Shown: in pieces, positions 8,487 through 16,826 of the stretch
Position numbering within the stretch: position 1 is the first letter of the stretch
Layout: each line of letters opens with the position of its first letter
Origin: Botryobacter ruber
GTDB lineage: Bacteria > Bacteroidota > Bacteroidia > Cytophagales > Hymenobacteraceae
Assembly: GCF_003347595.2 (NCBI RefSeq)
Contig: NZ_QCZK02000061.1
Coordinates: 62,001-126,000, forward strand
DNA length: 64,000 bases
Direction of reading: 5' to 3'
Position numbers and translations under genes: made by a program
The notes under the pieces: generated by a model
Seen by the model: the letters and a program-made list of their open reading frames with translations, nothing else
Databases searched by the model: none
Told to the model about the DNA's origin: nothing

Positions 8487-9695
8487 TCAATAAAACAGCC
8501 GCTTAAAAGGCCACACCCGGTACACTTCGCCTGCACGGAAGCTGTTCTGCTCCGCAGGCAGCTCCAGGAAGGCATCTGCCTCTACCAGGTTCGAAAAATC
8601 GCCGGAACCGTTGCCTGCAAATGGTGTTGCCAGTAACTGCCCTTTTTCATTTACGCTGATCTTCACCTGGAGGAAGTACTGCAGCGGCGGATTAAACGTC
8701 ACCTCCTGGCTAAGGGCAGCAAATAAGCCGGACTTGCCACTTATGCCCAGGCTAGCTTCTAGCCAGGGCAGGAAGTAGCGGTGCAGGCACATGAACGTGG
8801 AAACGGGGTTACCGGGCAGCGCAAAAACCAGGGTTCCTCCTGCATGTCTGCCAAACCAGAAAGGCTTCCCGGGCCGTTGTTTTACTTTGTGGAAAAGCTT
8901 TTCTACCTGCAGCTCCTCCAGCGCCTGTGGCACGTAGTCGAACTTCCCCATCGAGATGCCGCCGCTCATGATGATCACATCATACTGCTGCAGGCACTCC
9001 GCCAGGTGCATCCTGGTAACAGACAAATCATCGGGCAGGTGCAGCAGGTCAGGCTGCAGCGCATACTGCTGCAAAGCAGCCTGCACCAGGTAACTGTTTG
9101 ACTGCCTGATCTGGTGTGGCAATGGAGGCTGGTGCACCGGAACCAATTCATCCCCGGTAGAGATCAGTACCACCTTCGGCAGCTTTTTTACCGGTAGCTC
9201 AGTAGCGCCAACGGCAGCGGCTATTCCAAGCAGGGCCGGAGAAATTACTTGATTTGCCTGCGCCACCACGTCATACTTTTTCTTGTCTTTCCCCTGCTCA
9301 TGCACGTTCTGCCCCTGCTTTACATGCTCCGTCAGCAAAGTGGCTTCACCATCCTGTATTTCCAGGTCTTCGTAGCGGATAACGGTATCGGCAGAAGGTG
9401 GCAAGGCTGCACCAGTCATAATCTCGATGCATTCTGTTGCAGTCTCTAGTACGGCAGGCGCGTCACCTGCTGCCTGGGTTGATTTGATGGTAAAAGTGCG
9501 GTGCCCTTGGGCAAAGCCTTCGTAACGGATGGCAATGCCATCCATGGCAACGCGGTTGAAAGGAGGTAAATCGCGGTCGGTCCGCAGGTCTTCTGCCAGC
9601 ACCCGCCCCAGCGCCTGCTCAAACGGCACCAGTTCCTGCCCGTAGTCCTTTGCCAGTGCCAGAATTATTTTTTCTGCTTCGTCAACCTGAATCAT
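8487..9695 (-). CDS. moeA: Molybdopterin molybdotransferase MoeA
   Basis: This 402-residue protein inserts molybdate into adenylated molybdopterin, the last common step of molybdenum cofactor synthesis. The sequence shows DRDLPPFNRVAMDGIAIRY (residues about 39 to 57), EIMTGAALPPSADTVIRYED, the MoCF-domain block VVLISTGDELV, SGGISMGKFDYV near residue 243 and FALPGNPVSTFMC near residue 295. All are standard for MoeA, and the length matches. It sits in the same minus-strand locus as an IorAB-type molybdenum hydroxylase, which needs the cofactor. MoaA, MoaD and MoaE are not in the window and must be encoded elsewhere. Confidence 0.95.
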   Translation of the reverse strand: MIQVDEAEKIILALAKDYGQELVPFEQALGRVLAEDLRTDRDLPPFNRVAMDGIAIRYEGFAQGHRTFTIKSTQAAGDAPAVLETATECIEIMTGAALPPSADTVIRYEDLEIQDGEATLLTEHVKQGQNVHEQGKDKKKYDVVAQANQVISPALLGIAAAVGATELPVKKLPKVVLISTGDELVPVHQPPLPHQIRQSNSYLVQAALQQYALQPDLLHLPDDLSVTRMHLAECLQQYDVIIMSGGISMGKFDYVPQALEELQVEKLFHKVKQRPGKPFWFGRHAGGTLVFALPGNPVSTFMCLHRYFLPWLEASLGISGKSGLFAALSQEVTFNPPLQYFLQVKISVNEKGQLLATPFAGNGSGDFSNLVEADAFLELPAEQNSFRAGEVYRVWPFKRLFY

Positions 9696-9708
9696 AGTAT
9701 CTGATTTA

Positions 9709-9845
9709 CTGCCACAAGTTTAGCGTTAGCGTAAATGTGGCTTATTATTTCAGCAAGCTTTAAGCTTGCAAACACTGGAACACGCAAGCTGAAAGCTTGC
9801 CAGTAAGCAGTACCACAAGTGACGCTGTCGCTAAACTTGCGGTAG
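9709..9845. repeat. Inverted-repeat cassette (AGTTTAGCG family), copy 1
   Basis: Roughly 33-bp arms at 9709-9740 and 9813-9845 share GCAAGTTTAGCG (one mismatch on the left arm) and GCGT then TTGTGG. The interior holds two smaller palindromes, GCAAGCTTTAAGCTTGC at 9753 and GCAAGCTGAAAGCTTGC at 9784. The right arm is nearly identical to the left arm of the cassette at 56466. It has the appearance of a small non-autonomous element with no coding capacity. Confidence 0.7.
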
Positions 9846-9862
9846 TAACGCCAGTAAAGCTA

Positions 9863-9910
9863 CTGAAAAAAATAAAGCATATCACCGGCAAGAAACCAGT
9901 GATATGCTTT
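9863..9910 (-). terminator. Rho-independent terminator after iorB
   Basis: GCATATCAC (9877) and GTGATATGC (9899) pair. Read on the minus strand, the hairpin is followed by a T-rich tail (TTTATTTTTTT). It lies about 20 bp after the iorB stop codon. Confidence 0.75.
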
Positions 9911-9930
9911 TAATGTGAATGTGAGGCTGC

Positions 9931-12075
9931 TTAGGCGAAACTTACCTCGTCCTGCGCTGTAAAAGGCTGGTTACGTAGTCGCTTACCGGTCGCTTTGAAA
10001 ATAGCATTTGCCACCGCACCACCTGTCGGCGGAAGCGCAGGCTCTCCCAGCCCAGTCGGGTCGATGCCGTTGTTAACGAAATGCACATCAATTTCAGGCA
10101 CTTCTTTCATCCGGATAAGCCTGTAATTGTTGAAGTTGCTCTGCTCCGGGCTGCCGTTCCGGAAGGTCAGGTTGCTGTACATGGCATGGCCTAAACCATC
10201 CACTACACCCCCTCTTACCTGCTGATAGGCGCCACTCAGGTTTACCACCACGCCACAGTCGGCGGCAGCATAAATTTTATCGATAGCCGGTTTTCCGTCC
10301 TTCATTTTTACCTCCGCAACCTGCGCCACATACGACCGGTGCGAAAAGTAAACGCTAAAACCCTGGTGCACGCCTTTCTTCTTGCCCCAGCCCGATTTTT
10401 CTGCCGCCAGTTCGATAACGCCGCGCATGCGGTCGATATCATATTTCACGGCACCGACTGGCGCTTTTTTGGCTTTATCGAGCAGCTCCAGGCGGAACTG
10501 GATGGGGTCTTTTCCGGCAGCATGCGCTACTTCGTCCAGGAACGCCTGCTCGGCAAAACCCAGGAAGTTCGTAATTGGGGCACGCCACGGCCCTGTGGTG
10601 ATGGGTGATCTGTGCTCCACCGAATCGATCAGCAGGTTATCTACCGCACCTGACGGGAAATTGTCTTCGCGTGTCGGGTTACCTGCGTTCATGCCTGCTC
10701 CCCGCAGTTTGTAGCCAATCATATTGCCTTTGGCATCGAGGGCCGCCTCGAAACGGTAACGCACAGCCGGACGGTAGGTGCCGCCGGTCATGTCGTCTTC
10801 GCGGGTCCAGATAACTTTTACGGGGGCTTTCACGAGGTTGGAAACTTCTACTGCTTCCAGTACATAGTCGTTGCTGAGCCTGCGGCCAAAGCCACCGCCA
10901 AGGCGGGTAAGCTCCAGGGTAATTTTCTCCGGTGGAATATTCAGCAGGCGGGCCGTCTGGCTTCGTGCCCCATCCGGTGTCTGCGTCGGACCAATCAGCT
11001 CCACCCCATCCGGACGCACATGTGCAAAAAAGTTCATAGGTTCCATCGGGCTGTGCGGCAGGAACGGGCACTGGTATTCGCTCCGGACCACTTTTGCTGC
11101 ACTAGCAAAAGCGGCCTCCACATCGCCCTCTTTGCGGCGCACCTTCGCATCCGGGCTATCCAGCAGCTCTTTGAACAGGCGGTCGTGGTCGGCGGAGCTT
11201 TCGAGGGCGGCGTCTTTTTCGTATGCTATTTTCAACTGCTTGCGGGCTTTGTTTACCTGCCAGGTCGATTTTCCTACCACGGCAACCTTGTCTCCGAATG
11301 TCACCACATCCACGATTCCGGGCATGGCTTTGGCCGCAGCCGCATCCACCGACTTCAGTTTCATGCCGAACGCCTCCGGGTGCTGCACCATCGCAAACAG
11401 CATTCCTTCTTTGTAGACATCCATGCCATAAAGCGGCTTGCCGGTTATCATTTCACGGTTGTCGACGTTGCGAACGGCTTTGCCGATCAGCTTGAAATCT
11501 TTCTGGTCTTTCAGTTTGACATCGGCAGGCACGGGTACTTTGGAAGCCTCTGCAGCCAGTTCGCCATAGCCCAGTTTGCGCCCGCTTGCCTGATGCACTA
11601 CCATGCCGTTTTCGGTGGTAAGCGTACTGGCCGGAACATTCCAGCGTTTGGCAGCAGCTTCTATGAGCATCTGGCGGGCAGTGGCCCCGGCTTTGCGCAG
11701 GCGTCCCCAGGAGTGCGGAATAGCGCCGCTCCCGCCGGTTACCTGCCGCTGAAACTTTTCGGTATCAAGTGGCGCCTGAATTACTTTTACTTTAGACCAG
11801 TCAGCATCGAGCTCCTCGGCCACAATCATGGGGAAGGAGGTTTTGATGTTCTGGCCCAGCTCCGGGTTGGGAGAAAAAATCGTGATAATGCCATCCGGGG
11901 CGATGGACAGGTAGCTGTTGAATTCAATGGTACCGGCGGCAACGGCATTTTCGCTTACCACTTCGAGTGCCGAAGCGACCGTGCTGGTCCAGCTGAAGCC
12001 CAGTACCAGGCCACCGCCTGCAGTGGCCATCAGCTTCATGAAATTTCGTCTGCTTGGTTTTGATAGTTCCGACAT
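9931..12075 (-). CDS. iorB: Molybdopterin-binding large subunit, IorB/xanthine dehydrogenase family
   Basis: This 714-residue protein is the catalytic subunit of a two-subunit molybdenum hydroxylase of the isoquinoline 1-oxidoreductase type. A Tat signal is visible: SRRNFMKLMATAGGGLVLGF, with twin arginine at residues 9 and 10, so the folded complex is probably exported. The aldehyde oxidase/xanthine dehydrogenase domain shows TRLGGGFGRR (residues about 390 to 400) and, near the C-terminus, GLGEPALPPTGGAVANAIF, with the catalytic glutamate. The gene starts 2 bp after iorA. No FAD-binding medium subunit is present, so electrons probably go to a cytochrome or other acceptor rather than to NAD. 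The substrate is unknown; nitrogen heterocycles or aldehydes are typical. Confidence 0.9.
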   Translation of the reverse strand: MSELSKPSRRNFMKLMATAGGGLVLGFSWTSTVASALEVVSENAVAAGTIEFNSYLSIAPDGIITIFSPNPELGQNIKTSFPMIVAEELDADWSKVKVIQAPLDTEKFQRQVTGGSGAIPHSWGRLRKAGATARQMLIEAAAKRWNVPASTLTTENGMVVHQASGRKLGYGELAAEASKVPVPADVKLKDQKDFKLIGKAVRNVDNREMITGKPLYGMDVYKEGMLFAMVQHPEAFGMKLKSVDAAAAKAMPGIVDVVTFGDKVAVVGKSTWQVNKARKQLKIAYEKDAALESSADHDRLFKELLDSPDAKVRRKEGDVEAAFASAAKVVRSEYQCPFLPHSPMEPMNFFAHVRPDGVELIGPTQTPDGARSQTARLLNIPPEKITLELTRLGGGFGRRLSNDYVLEAVEVSNLVKAPVKVIWTREDDMTGGTYRPAVRYRFEAALDAKGNMIGYKLRGAGMNAGNPTREDNFPSGAVDNLLIDSVEHRSPITTGPWRAPITNFLGFAEQAFLDEVAHAAGKDPIQFRLELLDKAKKAPVGAVKYDIDRMRGVIELAAEKSGWGKKKGVHQGFSVYFSHRSYVAQVAEVKMKDGKPAIDKIYAAADCGVVVNLSGAYQQVRGGVVDGLGHAMYSNLTFRNGSPEQSNFNNYRLIRMKEVPEIDVHFVNNGIDPTGLGEPALPPTGGAVANAIFKATGKRLRNQPFTAQDEVSFA

Positions 12076-12077
12076 GG

Positions 12078-12542
12078 CTAGGCTTTCATTTTATTTGCAG
12101 CTACAACAATGGCTTCCCGGATGCGGTGATAGGTGCCGCAGCGGCAGATGTTCCCCTGCATGGCATTGTCTATTTCCTCGGCAGTTGGTTTCTTGTTCCT
12201 GTTCAGCAGCGCCGTGGCCGACATAATTTGCCCGGCCTGGCAGTAGCCGCACTGGGCCACATCCACCTCGTCCCAGGCCAGCTGCACCGGGTGGTCGCCG
12301 TTGGCAGAAAGGCCTTCGATGGTCGTGATTTTAGACGCGCCCACCGCCGCGACCGGCAGCACGCAGGAGCGCATGGCGTTTCCGTTCATGTGCACGGTAC
12401 AGGCGCCGCACTGGGCGATGCCGCAGCCATATTTGGTACCCACCAGCCCGAGGTGGTCACGCAGCACCCACAGGAGCGGGGTATCCGGCTCAACATCGGT
12501 TTCGTAGGTCCGGCCGTTGATTTGAAGCTTGTAAGTAGCCAT
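12078..12542 (-). CDS. iorA: [2Fe-2S] small subunit, IorA type
   Basis: This 154-residue partner of the molybdenum subunit carries two [2Fe-2S] clusters. The N-terminal plant-type ferredoxin domain has CGIAQCGACTVH and a third downstream cysteine (RSCVLP). The C-terminal all-helical domain has CGYCQAGQIM and ICRCGTY. Electrons pass from molybdopterin through both clusters to an external acceptor. There is no signal peptide, as expected for a subunit exported together with its Tat-carrying partner. The short spacing to iorB (2 bp) supports one transcript. Confidence 0.93.
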   Translation of the reverse strand: MATYKLQINGRTYETDVEPDTPLLWVLRDHLGLVGTKYGCGIAQCGACTVHMNGNAMRSCVLPVAAVGASKITTIEGLSANGDHPVQLAWDEVDVAQCGYCQAGQIMSATALLNRNKKPTAEEIDNAMQGNICRCGTYHRIREAIVVAANKMKA

Positions 12543-12591
12543 TCTGTATATAAGTAGTATGTTATTTTCTTCGTTTTCAAAAAGTATTGCA

Positions 12592-12623
12592 ACAGCAGAA
12601 GCTGTGGTCGCAGGTGCAGAAAG
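12592..12623 (-). repeat. Dispersed 35-bp repeat, copy 3 (reverse)
   Basis: GCAGAAGCTGTGGTCGCAGG followed by TGCAGAAA; two or three mismatches to consensus. It lies between the mocA-like gene and iorA. Confidence 0.7.
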
Positions 12624-12627
12624 CTTT

Positions 12628-13215
12628 TCAGGACTGCAGAAGCGCCTCGTAATCGGAGGCTGAATCTATATCAACACCTCCTAAGGGGAAATTGATGGAA
12701 GCTACCTCCTGCCCGTGCCGGAGCAACAGTTTTTTTGCCCCCTCCTGCCCCTGCAGCGCCAGCAGTTCCGGGAAATACGTACTGTCAAACAGGACAGGTG
12801 TTCCCAGCGTGGCATCGTAAGCACTTGCCACTATTCCCTTCGCTGTTGTTTGTTTTACCTCTACCAGCGCATTAAGCAACACGGCATCAGTAAAAGGCTG
12901 ATCGCAGACCATAAAAACACAGGCGGCTGCATTTGGTTCAATAGCAAGCAAGGCTTTGAGACCGGCACGAACAGACGAGGCCATTCCCTCCTTCCACACC
13001 GGGTTCTGCACGATGCTAACAGGCTCCGCCGCAATTTGAGGCATTACGGCTTCTGCATGAGCACCTACCACCACCACAACAGGTTCACATACAGAAGCGA
13101 TTGCCTCCCGCACAGCCCGCTGCAGCAGCGATTCGTCCTTATATTGCAGGTTTTGCTTCGGCTTCCCGAGGCGCGTGGAGGCGCCAGCTGCGAGTAGTAC
13201 AAGTCCTGTTGCCAT
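12628..13215 (-). CDS. MocA-like molybdenum cofactor nucleotidyltransferase
   Basis: A 195-residue protein of the MobA/MocA NTP-transferase family. The N-terminal GLVLLAAGASTRLGKPKQN is the nucleotide-binding signature LAAGxSxRxGxPK of the MocA/CTP branch, rather than the LAGGxSxRMGxDK of GTP-using MobA. FMVCDQPFTDAVLLNALV near residue 100 carries the metal-binding aspartate. Such enzymes convert molybdopterin to the cytosine dinucleotide form used by xanthine dehydrogenase-family enzymes. This fits its place between xdhC and iorA. The assignment to cytidylyl transfer is inferred from motif form and context. Confidence 0.85.
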   Translation of the reverse strand: MATGLVLLAAGASTRLGKPKQNLQYKDESLLQRAVREAIASVCEPVVVVVGAHAEAVMPQIAAEPVSIVQNPVWKEGMASSVRAGLKALLAIEPNAAACVFMVCDQPFTDAVLLNALVEVKQTTAKGIVASAYDATLGTPVLFDSTYFPELLALQGQEGAKKLLLRHGQEVASINFPLGGVDIDSASDYEALLQS

Positions 13216-13280
13216 AGTATTCAGTTAAATATTGCACCCCTTTTCACATCTTTTGCTTTCACCTTTCCTTCCGATTATGC

Positions 13281-13457
13281 AGGGACAGGTCGCGCCCCAA
13301 TGCCGTCAACTTAAGGATTAAATTGTCATCTCGAACGCAGTGAGAGATCTGATATATTGCCTTTTTTGCTAATTAACCCAGATTTCTCCCGTTGGTCGAA
13401 ATGACAATAACCTTTAGTTTTTCTTAAGTTGACGGCATTGGGTCCCGACCTGTCCCT
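13281..13457. repeat. Inverted-repeat cassette (GGGACAGGTC family), copy 1
   Basis: Arms of about 35 bp at 13281-13315 and 13423-13457 begin AGGGACAGGTCG and continue CCCAATGCCGTCAACTTAAG, with few mismatches. Inside lies a second inverted pair: GTCATCTCGAACGCAGTGAG at 13325 against TCTCCCGTTGGTCGAAATGA at 13385. No open reading frame. It separates xdhC from the mocA-like gene. A diverged relative with a different interior is at 56428-56645. Confidence 0.75.
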
Positions 13458-13481
13458 ACTTGTATGCTTCTTATTCTGCAC

Positions 13482-14624
13482 CTACCCGATCACCTCCGTC
13501 TCCCGCGCGTGTATTGCCTCCTGCTTCTCCCGTAGCGAAGTTCCGGATCTGCCAGCGAGCACGGCTTTCATCTCCGACAGCATCGAAAGTGCTATTTCTT
13601 CAGCTGTTTCGGCCCCGATGTCCAGTCCTACCGGACCATAGAGGCTTTTCAGTTCTTCCTCCCCCAGCGGCACTCCCTCCTCCTGTAGCTCGTTGAGCAG
13701 GCGGTCCAGTTTCTTTTTCGGTCCAAGGACGCCTACGTAAGGCAGGCGGAGTGGCAAGAGGTGCCGCAACAGGGCCAGCTCGTAATTGTAGTTATGCGTC
13801 ATGAGCACGAAAACCGTTTGCGCATCAAGTGCCAGTTGCGGCAGCACCTGCTCCGGTTTGGCGACAAGCACACGCTGTGCAGCCGGAAACCGTTCTGCCG
13901 TAGCATAATTCGCACGCCCATCCACCACCGTTACCTGCCAACCCAGCAGCGAAGCCAGTTGCGTGACCGGCAGGGCATCGTTCCCCGCACCTACCACGAT
14001 CAGCGAAACGGCAGGTTTCAAAAACTCCACAAAACCGGTTAGCTTTTGGTCTGCAGTCGCATAGGCTTTGGTCACAGAGGCACCGGTTTCCAGCACCTGT
14101 TGTGCATCAGCGAGCAGCGCTGCTTCTAATACCTGGTCTGCAACATCACCTTGCACAGCACCTTTTTCCGGCACAAACAGGCAGGTGCCCGGCTGCTGAC
14201 CGGTCCGGCTTTCGAGCGAGAAAAGCGTGACGAGTACGGCGTTTTGCCGCTTGCTTAAAAACGATTTCAGGAGCGCTACCGGATGGGCAGTATTTTCAGG
14301 AAAAACAGGTTCTATTAATATCTGTATGATGCCGTTACAACCCAATCCTACCCCCAGTTTTGCATCATCGTCGTCGGTGGTGTCGTAGGTAACGAGCATT
14401 GCCTTTTGCTGGTGCATGACCAGCCGCGCTTTCCGCAGGGCATCCCCTTCCAGGCAACCGCCGCTGATGGCACCGGTTAACTGCCCGTCTTCCGTTACAA
14501 GCATGCGGGCGCCCGGCCGGCGGTACGACGATCCCTGCACCTGCACCACCGTTGCCAGCGCTGTCTGTTTCCCCGCTTCCAGGGCCTCTTCAAAAGCAAG
14601 AACGATATCCTGCAACTCCTTCAT
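13482..14624 (-). CDS. XdhC/CoxI family maturation protein
   Basis: This 380-residue protein belongs to the XdhC/CoxI family, which binds molybdopterin, promotes sulfuration and loads it into xanthine dehydrogenase-type enzymes. The N-terminal XdhC_CoxI domain shows ALATVVQVQGSSYRRPGARM and GAISGGCLEGDALRKA (residues about 20 to 70). The C-terminal Rossmann domain shows SLIVVGAGNDALPVTQLA near residue 212, and then FVLMTHNYNYELALLRHLL and YVGVLGPKKK. Length is typical. It is the most upstream gene of the molybdenum locus. A 177-bp inverted-repeat cassette lies between it and the mocA-like gene, which may break or weaken co-transcription. Confidence 0.92.
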   Translation of the reverse strand: MKELQDIVLAFEEALEAGKQTALATVVQVQGSSYRRPGARMLVTEDGQLTGAISGGCLEGDALRKARLVMHQQKAMLVTYDTTDDDDAKLGVGLGCNGIIQILIEPVFPENTAHPVALLKSFLSKRQNAVLVTLFSLESRTGQQPGTCLFVPEKGAVQGDVADQVLEAALLADAQQVLETGASVTKAYATADQKLTGFVEFLKPAVSLIVVGAGNDALPVTQLASLLGWQVTVVDGRANYATAERFPAAQRVLVAKPEQVLPQLALDAQTVFVLMTHNYNYELALLRHLLPLRLPYVGVLGPKKKLDRLLNELQEEGVPLGEEELKSLYGPVGLDIGAETAEEIALSMLSEMKAVLAGRSGTSLREKQEAIHARETEVIG

Positions 14625-14736
14625 CTCAACAGATTTTTAACCAAACAAACAGTTGTTCAAATTCAAAACACAAGTTACAAAATAACTTTATTTATCATAT
14701 CAAAGTTTCAACTTCAATTGTACAAAAGTTTTGGAT

Positions 14737-14768
14737 GAGCAGAGGCTGTGGTGGCAGCTGCAGCAAAA
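14737..14768 (-). repeat. Dispersed 35-bp repeat, copy 4 (reverse)
   Basis: GCAGAGGCTGTGGTGGCAG followed by CTGCAGCAAAA; near-perfect. It sits between xdhC and the small lipoprotein gene. Confidence 0.78.
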
Positions 14769-14804
14769 TAAAAGCGCCCCCAAATCACACCAGGAAGTGT
14801 AATT

Positions 14805-15173
14805 TTAGTATTCCGTTAAGCTATTTTCGGATGTTTCCTGCTTAAATTTCCTGTTTGACCTCTTTTTCTCATACTCGAAGGGGTTTTCTCCGGTATAGGG
14901 AATGCCGCGGTACCTGGCCCGGTCCGGGAGGTTGGGCGGAGGATAAGTGGACCGGAACAAGTTTCCCCGCTGGTGATATAAGTATTCGCGGGTACTGAAA
15001 TCGAAGTAAAGCTGGTGGCGCGGGAAGTAATAGTACCGGAAGCGGGGCTCTCCTCGGTGGCGGTACCAGGCAGGATAGGAGTCAGCGCGATAGGCAACTC
15101 CTCCGGAGGTACACGCCTCCATTCCGGCTACTAAAAGCAGGATAAATAATATTTTAGCAAACAGGTACTTCAT
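14805..15173 (-). CDS. Small Tyr/Arg-rich lipoprotein, unknown function
   Basis: I do not recognise this 122-residue protein. It starts with a lipoprotein signal (MKYLFAKILFILLLVAGMEACTSGG; lipobox MEAC, cysteine at about residue 21). The mature part is short and rich in aromatic and arginine residues: YPAWYRHRGEPRFRYYYFPRHQLYFDFSTREYLYHQRGNL. Such YYY/RY-rich small lipoproteins are common and uncharacterised in Bacteroidota. The C-terminal 30 residues are charged and probably disordered. It probably sits in the inner leaflet of the outer membrane. The gene stands alone. Confidence 0.7.
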   Translation of the reverse strand: MKYLFAKILFILLLVAGMEACTSGGVAYRADSYPAWYRHRGEPRFRYYYFPRHQLYFDFSTREYLYHQRGNLFRSTYPPPNLPDRARYRGIPYTGENPFEYEKKRSNRKFKQETSENSLTEY

Positions 15174-15320
15174 AATCTGAAAACACTGGATCTCAAAATA
15201 ATCCCGATGCTTTCTTTTATAATCTTACGTGAAACAGTTGCGGAAGTAGCATTTGCCCCACAACCAAAACCGGGAACAACCGTTCCTGAACCGTTAATGG
15301 CACAAAAATAAAAGAACTTG

Positions 15321-15806
15321 ATGCAGGAACAAACAACATTTCAACAGAACACCGATGCCCTGGTGCGGGAACAGCTGGTAGAATTGCTGAAAGGCGGCTT
15401 TGCCCCCACCGTTATTTTACTGCGCGAATTCCAGTTTGAGAAGGCGGGATATGTGCTGGACGGGCTGCATTTTTCGGCCTGGGTGCTGCTGGGGCACATG
15501 CGCGCGCGACAGCAAACGCTGCTCCAGTTTATGAAGGACCCTGAAAATAACCCCGATATATGGCCCGATGCCCACTGGCCCGAAAACCATACCCCTCAGA
15601 GCGACCAGGAATGGCAGCAGGCCATCAGCCAGTTTGAGCAGGAACTCGAGGAAATGATACAGCTGGTGCAGCACCCGGAAACACAGCTGTTCCGGGTGCA
15701 GTCCAACGGCAAGACCATCTCCTGGGCCGCCATGACTACGTTGCACCACAACGCCTACCACATCGGGCAGCTCAAAACCATCGGGCGGCAGCTTGGGGTG
15801 TGGTGA
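15321..15806 (+). CDS. DinB-like four-helix bundle protein
   Basis: A 161-residue protein of the DinB/YfiT-like superfamily (metal-binding four-helix bundles). HFSAWVLLGHMRARQQTLLQF (two overlapping blocks) and the C-terminal TTLHHNAYHIGQLKTIGRQLG supply the histidines that normally bind the metal; HNAYHIGQL is the family signature. Many members are thiol-dependent transferases or hydrolases, but the reaction here is unknown. A TTG lies one codon upstream; the ATG at 15321 is preferred. The stop codon is 2 bp from the convergent stop of the sulfotransferase gene. Confidence 0.85.
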   Translation: MQEQTTFQQNTDALVREQLVELLKGGFAPTVILLREFQFEKAGYVLDGLHFSAWVLLGHMRARQQTLLQFMKDPENNPDIWPDAHWPENHTPQSDQEWQQAISQFEQELEEMIQLVQHPETQLFRVQSNGKTISWAAMTTLHHNAYHIGQLKTIGRQLGVW

Positions 15807-15808
15807 GG

Positions 15809-16705
15809 CTACTCCTGGTAGAGCGGTTGCTGCGAATAAATGATCTCCTCTTTCAACTGCTCAAAATCCTGGTGCGGCCACACCGTGGCATAAGTCATCG
15901 GCTGCCCCTTGTGCTCCGGGTACTGCAGGAACCGGATAAGCGGACCAGCAATCATTTCTGCTTTTGCAGCCTGTTCCTCCGTCAGTTGGTCCATCCAGTA
16001 ACCTGACTGCCCTTTTTTGAGGTGTTTCGGATTTTTGGTTTTGAGCGTGGCAAAGCTCATGGCTTCCTGCAGTTCTTCCCGTTGCTGCCGGTTTAACTCC
16101 AGCTCCAGGTAATCGAGCAGCCGCCCCAGTTCCTGCTGAAAGTCGAGCAGGAAACCTTCGTAAAACGCGATGTGAATATTGTGCCGGCGGCTCAGGCGCA
16201 GGTGGTCGTACACGTGCCACACCCATTCGAGCATCAGCTCCTCGAAATGCTGTTCTAAATACCGCTCCGCATTTTTTTCGGGCTGCGGGTAGTACTTGAG
16301 CATGTAGTCGGAAGTGTAGTATTTGGAAGCGGAAATAGCCCGGTCGCGCGGGTCGCGCACGATGTACACTTTCTTGTCGAAGAGGTCGAGCAGTTCGCCG
16401 CTGCGTTTGCAGATGGGCGAGTGCGTCCAGACGTGGTTGGTGCGGGCAACGTAGGTGCTGATATCCGTGATGGGCATCCGGAAAATGCTGCTGATGCGGT
16501 AGCTGTACTGCAGGTCGGTTACATCCAGCACATCGATACTGGCCTGGCTGGGGTAGTTCAGGTCCCAGGTCCGGGCGAGTTCGTAAATGGGCTGTGTCTG
16601 GATAAAGCTGGTCGTGTCGTGGCCGGTTCTGGAGAGGAGCTGCTGCATGATCTGGTACAGCCAGAAGTTGCCGCATTTGGGCGCGCCGCCTTGCAGGATT
16701 TTCAT
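15809..16705 (-). CDS. PAPS-dependent sulfotransferase family protein
   Basis: A 298-residue cytoplasmic protein with sulfotransferase landmarks. GGAPKCGNFWLYQIMQQLL at the N-terminus is the 5'-phosphosulfate-binding loop. VYIVRDPRDRAISASKYYTS near residue 115 is the 3'-phosphate-binding segment with its conserved serine. KKGQSGYWMDQL near residue 250 matches the C-terminal KxGxxGxW motif. It should transfer sulfate from PAPS to a hydroxyl or amine acceptor that cannot be identified here. The ATG at 16705 is chosen over an upstream TTG. The gene is divergent from cysC, which makes PAPS, and close to cysQ, which removes the by-product PAP, so the three genes form a coherent sulfation module. 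Confidence 0.85.
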   Translation of the reverse strand: MKILQGGAPKCGNFWLYQIMQQLLSRTGHDTTSFIQTQPIYELARTWDLNYPSQASIDVLDVTDLQYSYRISSIFRMPITDISTYVARTNHVWTHSPICKRSGELLDLFDKKVYIVRDPRDRAISASKYYTSDYMLKYYPQPEKNAERYLEQHFEELMLEWVWHVYDHLRLSRRHNIHIAFYEGFLLDFQQELGRLLDYLELELNRQQREELQEAMSFATLKTKNPKHLKKGQSGYWMDQLTEEQAAKAEMIAGPLIRFLQYPEHKGQPMTYATVWPHQDFEQLKEEIIYSQQPLYQE

Positions 16706-16826
16706 GGTCAAAAGTAATTTCAGTTTTTATCGTCTGCCCCCTATACGGCTGCAAAACGTTTTTTGGCGTACAAGTCGTATTAATTAGCTGTACCACCCAT
16801 TGTTCTTTTGAAAAACACGGACAACG

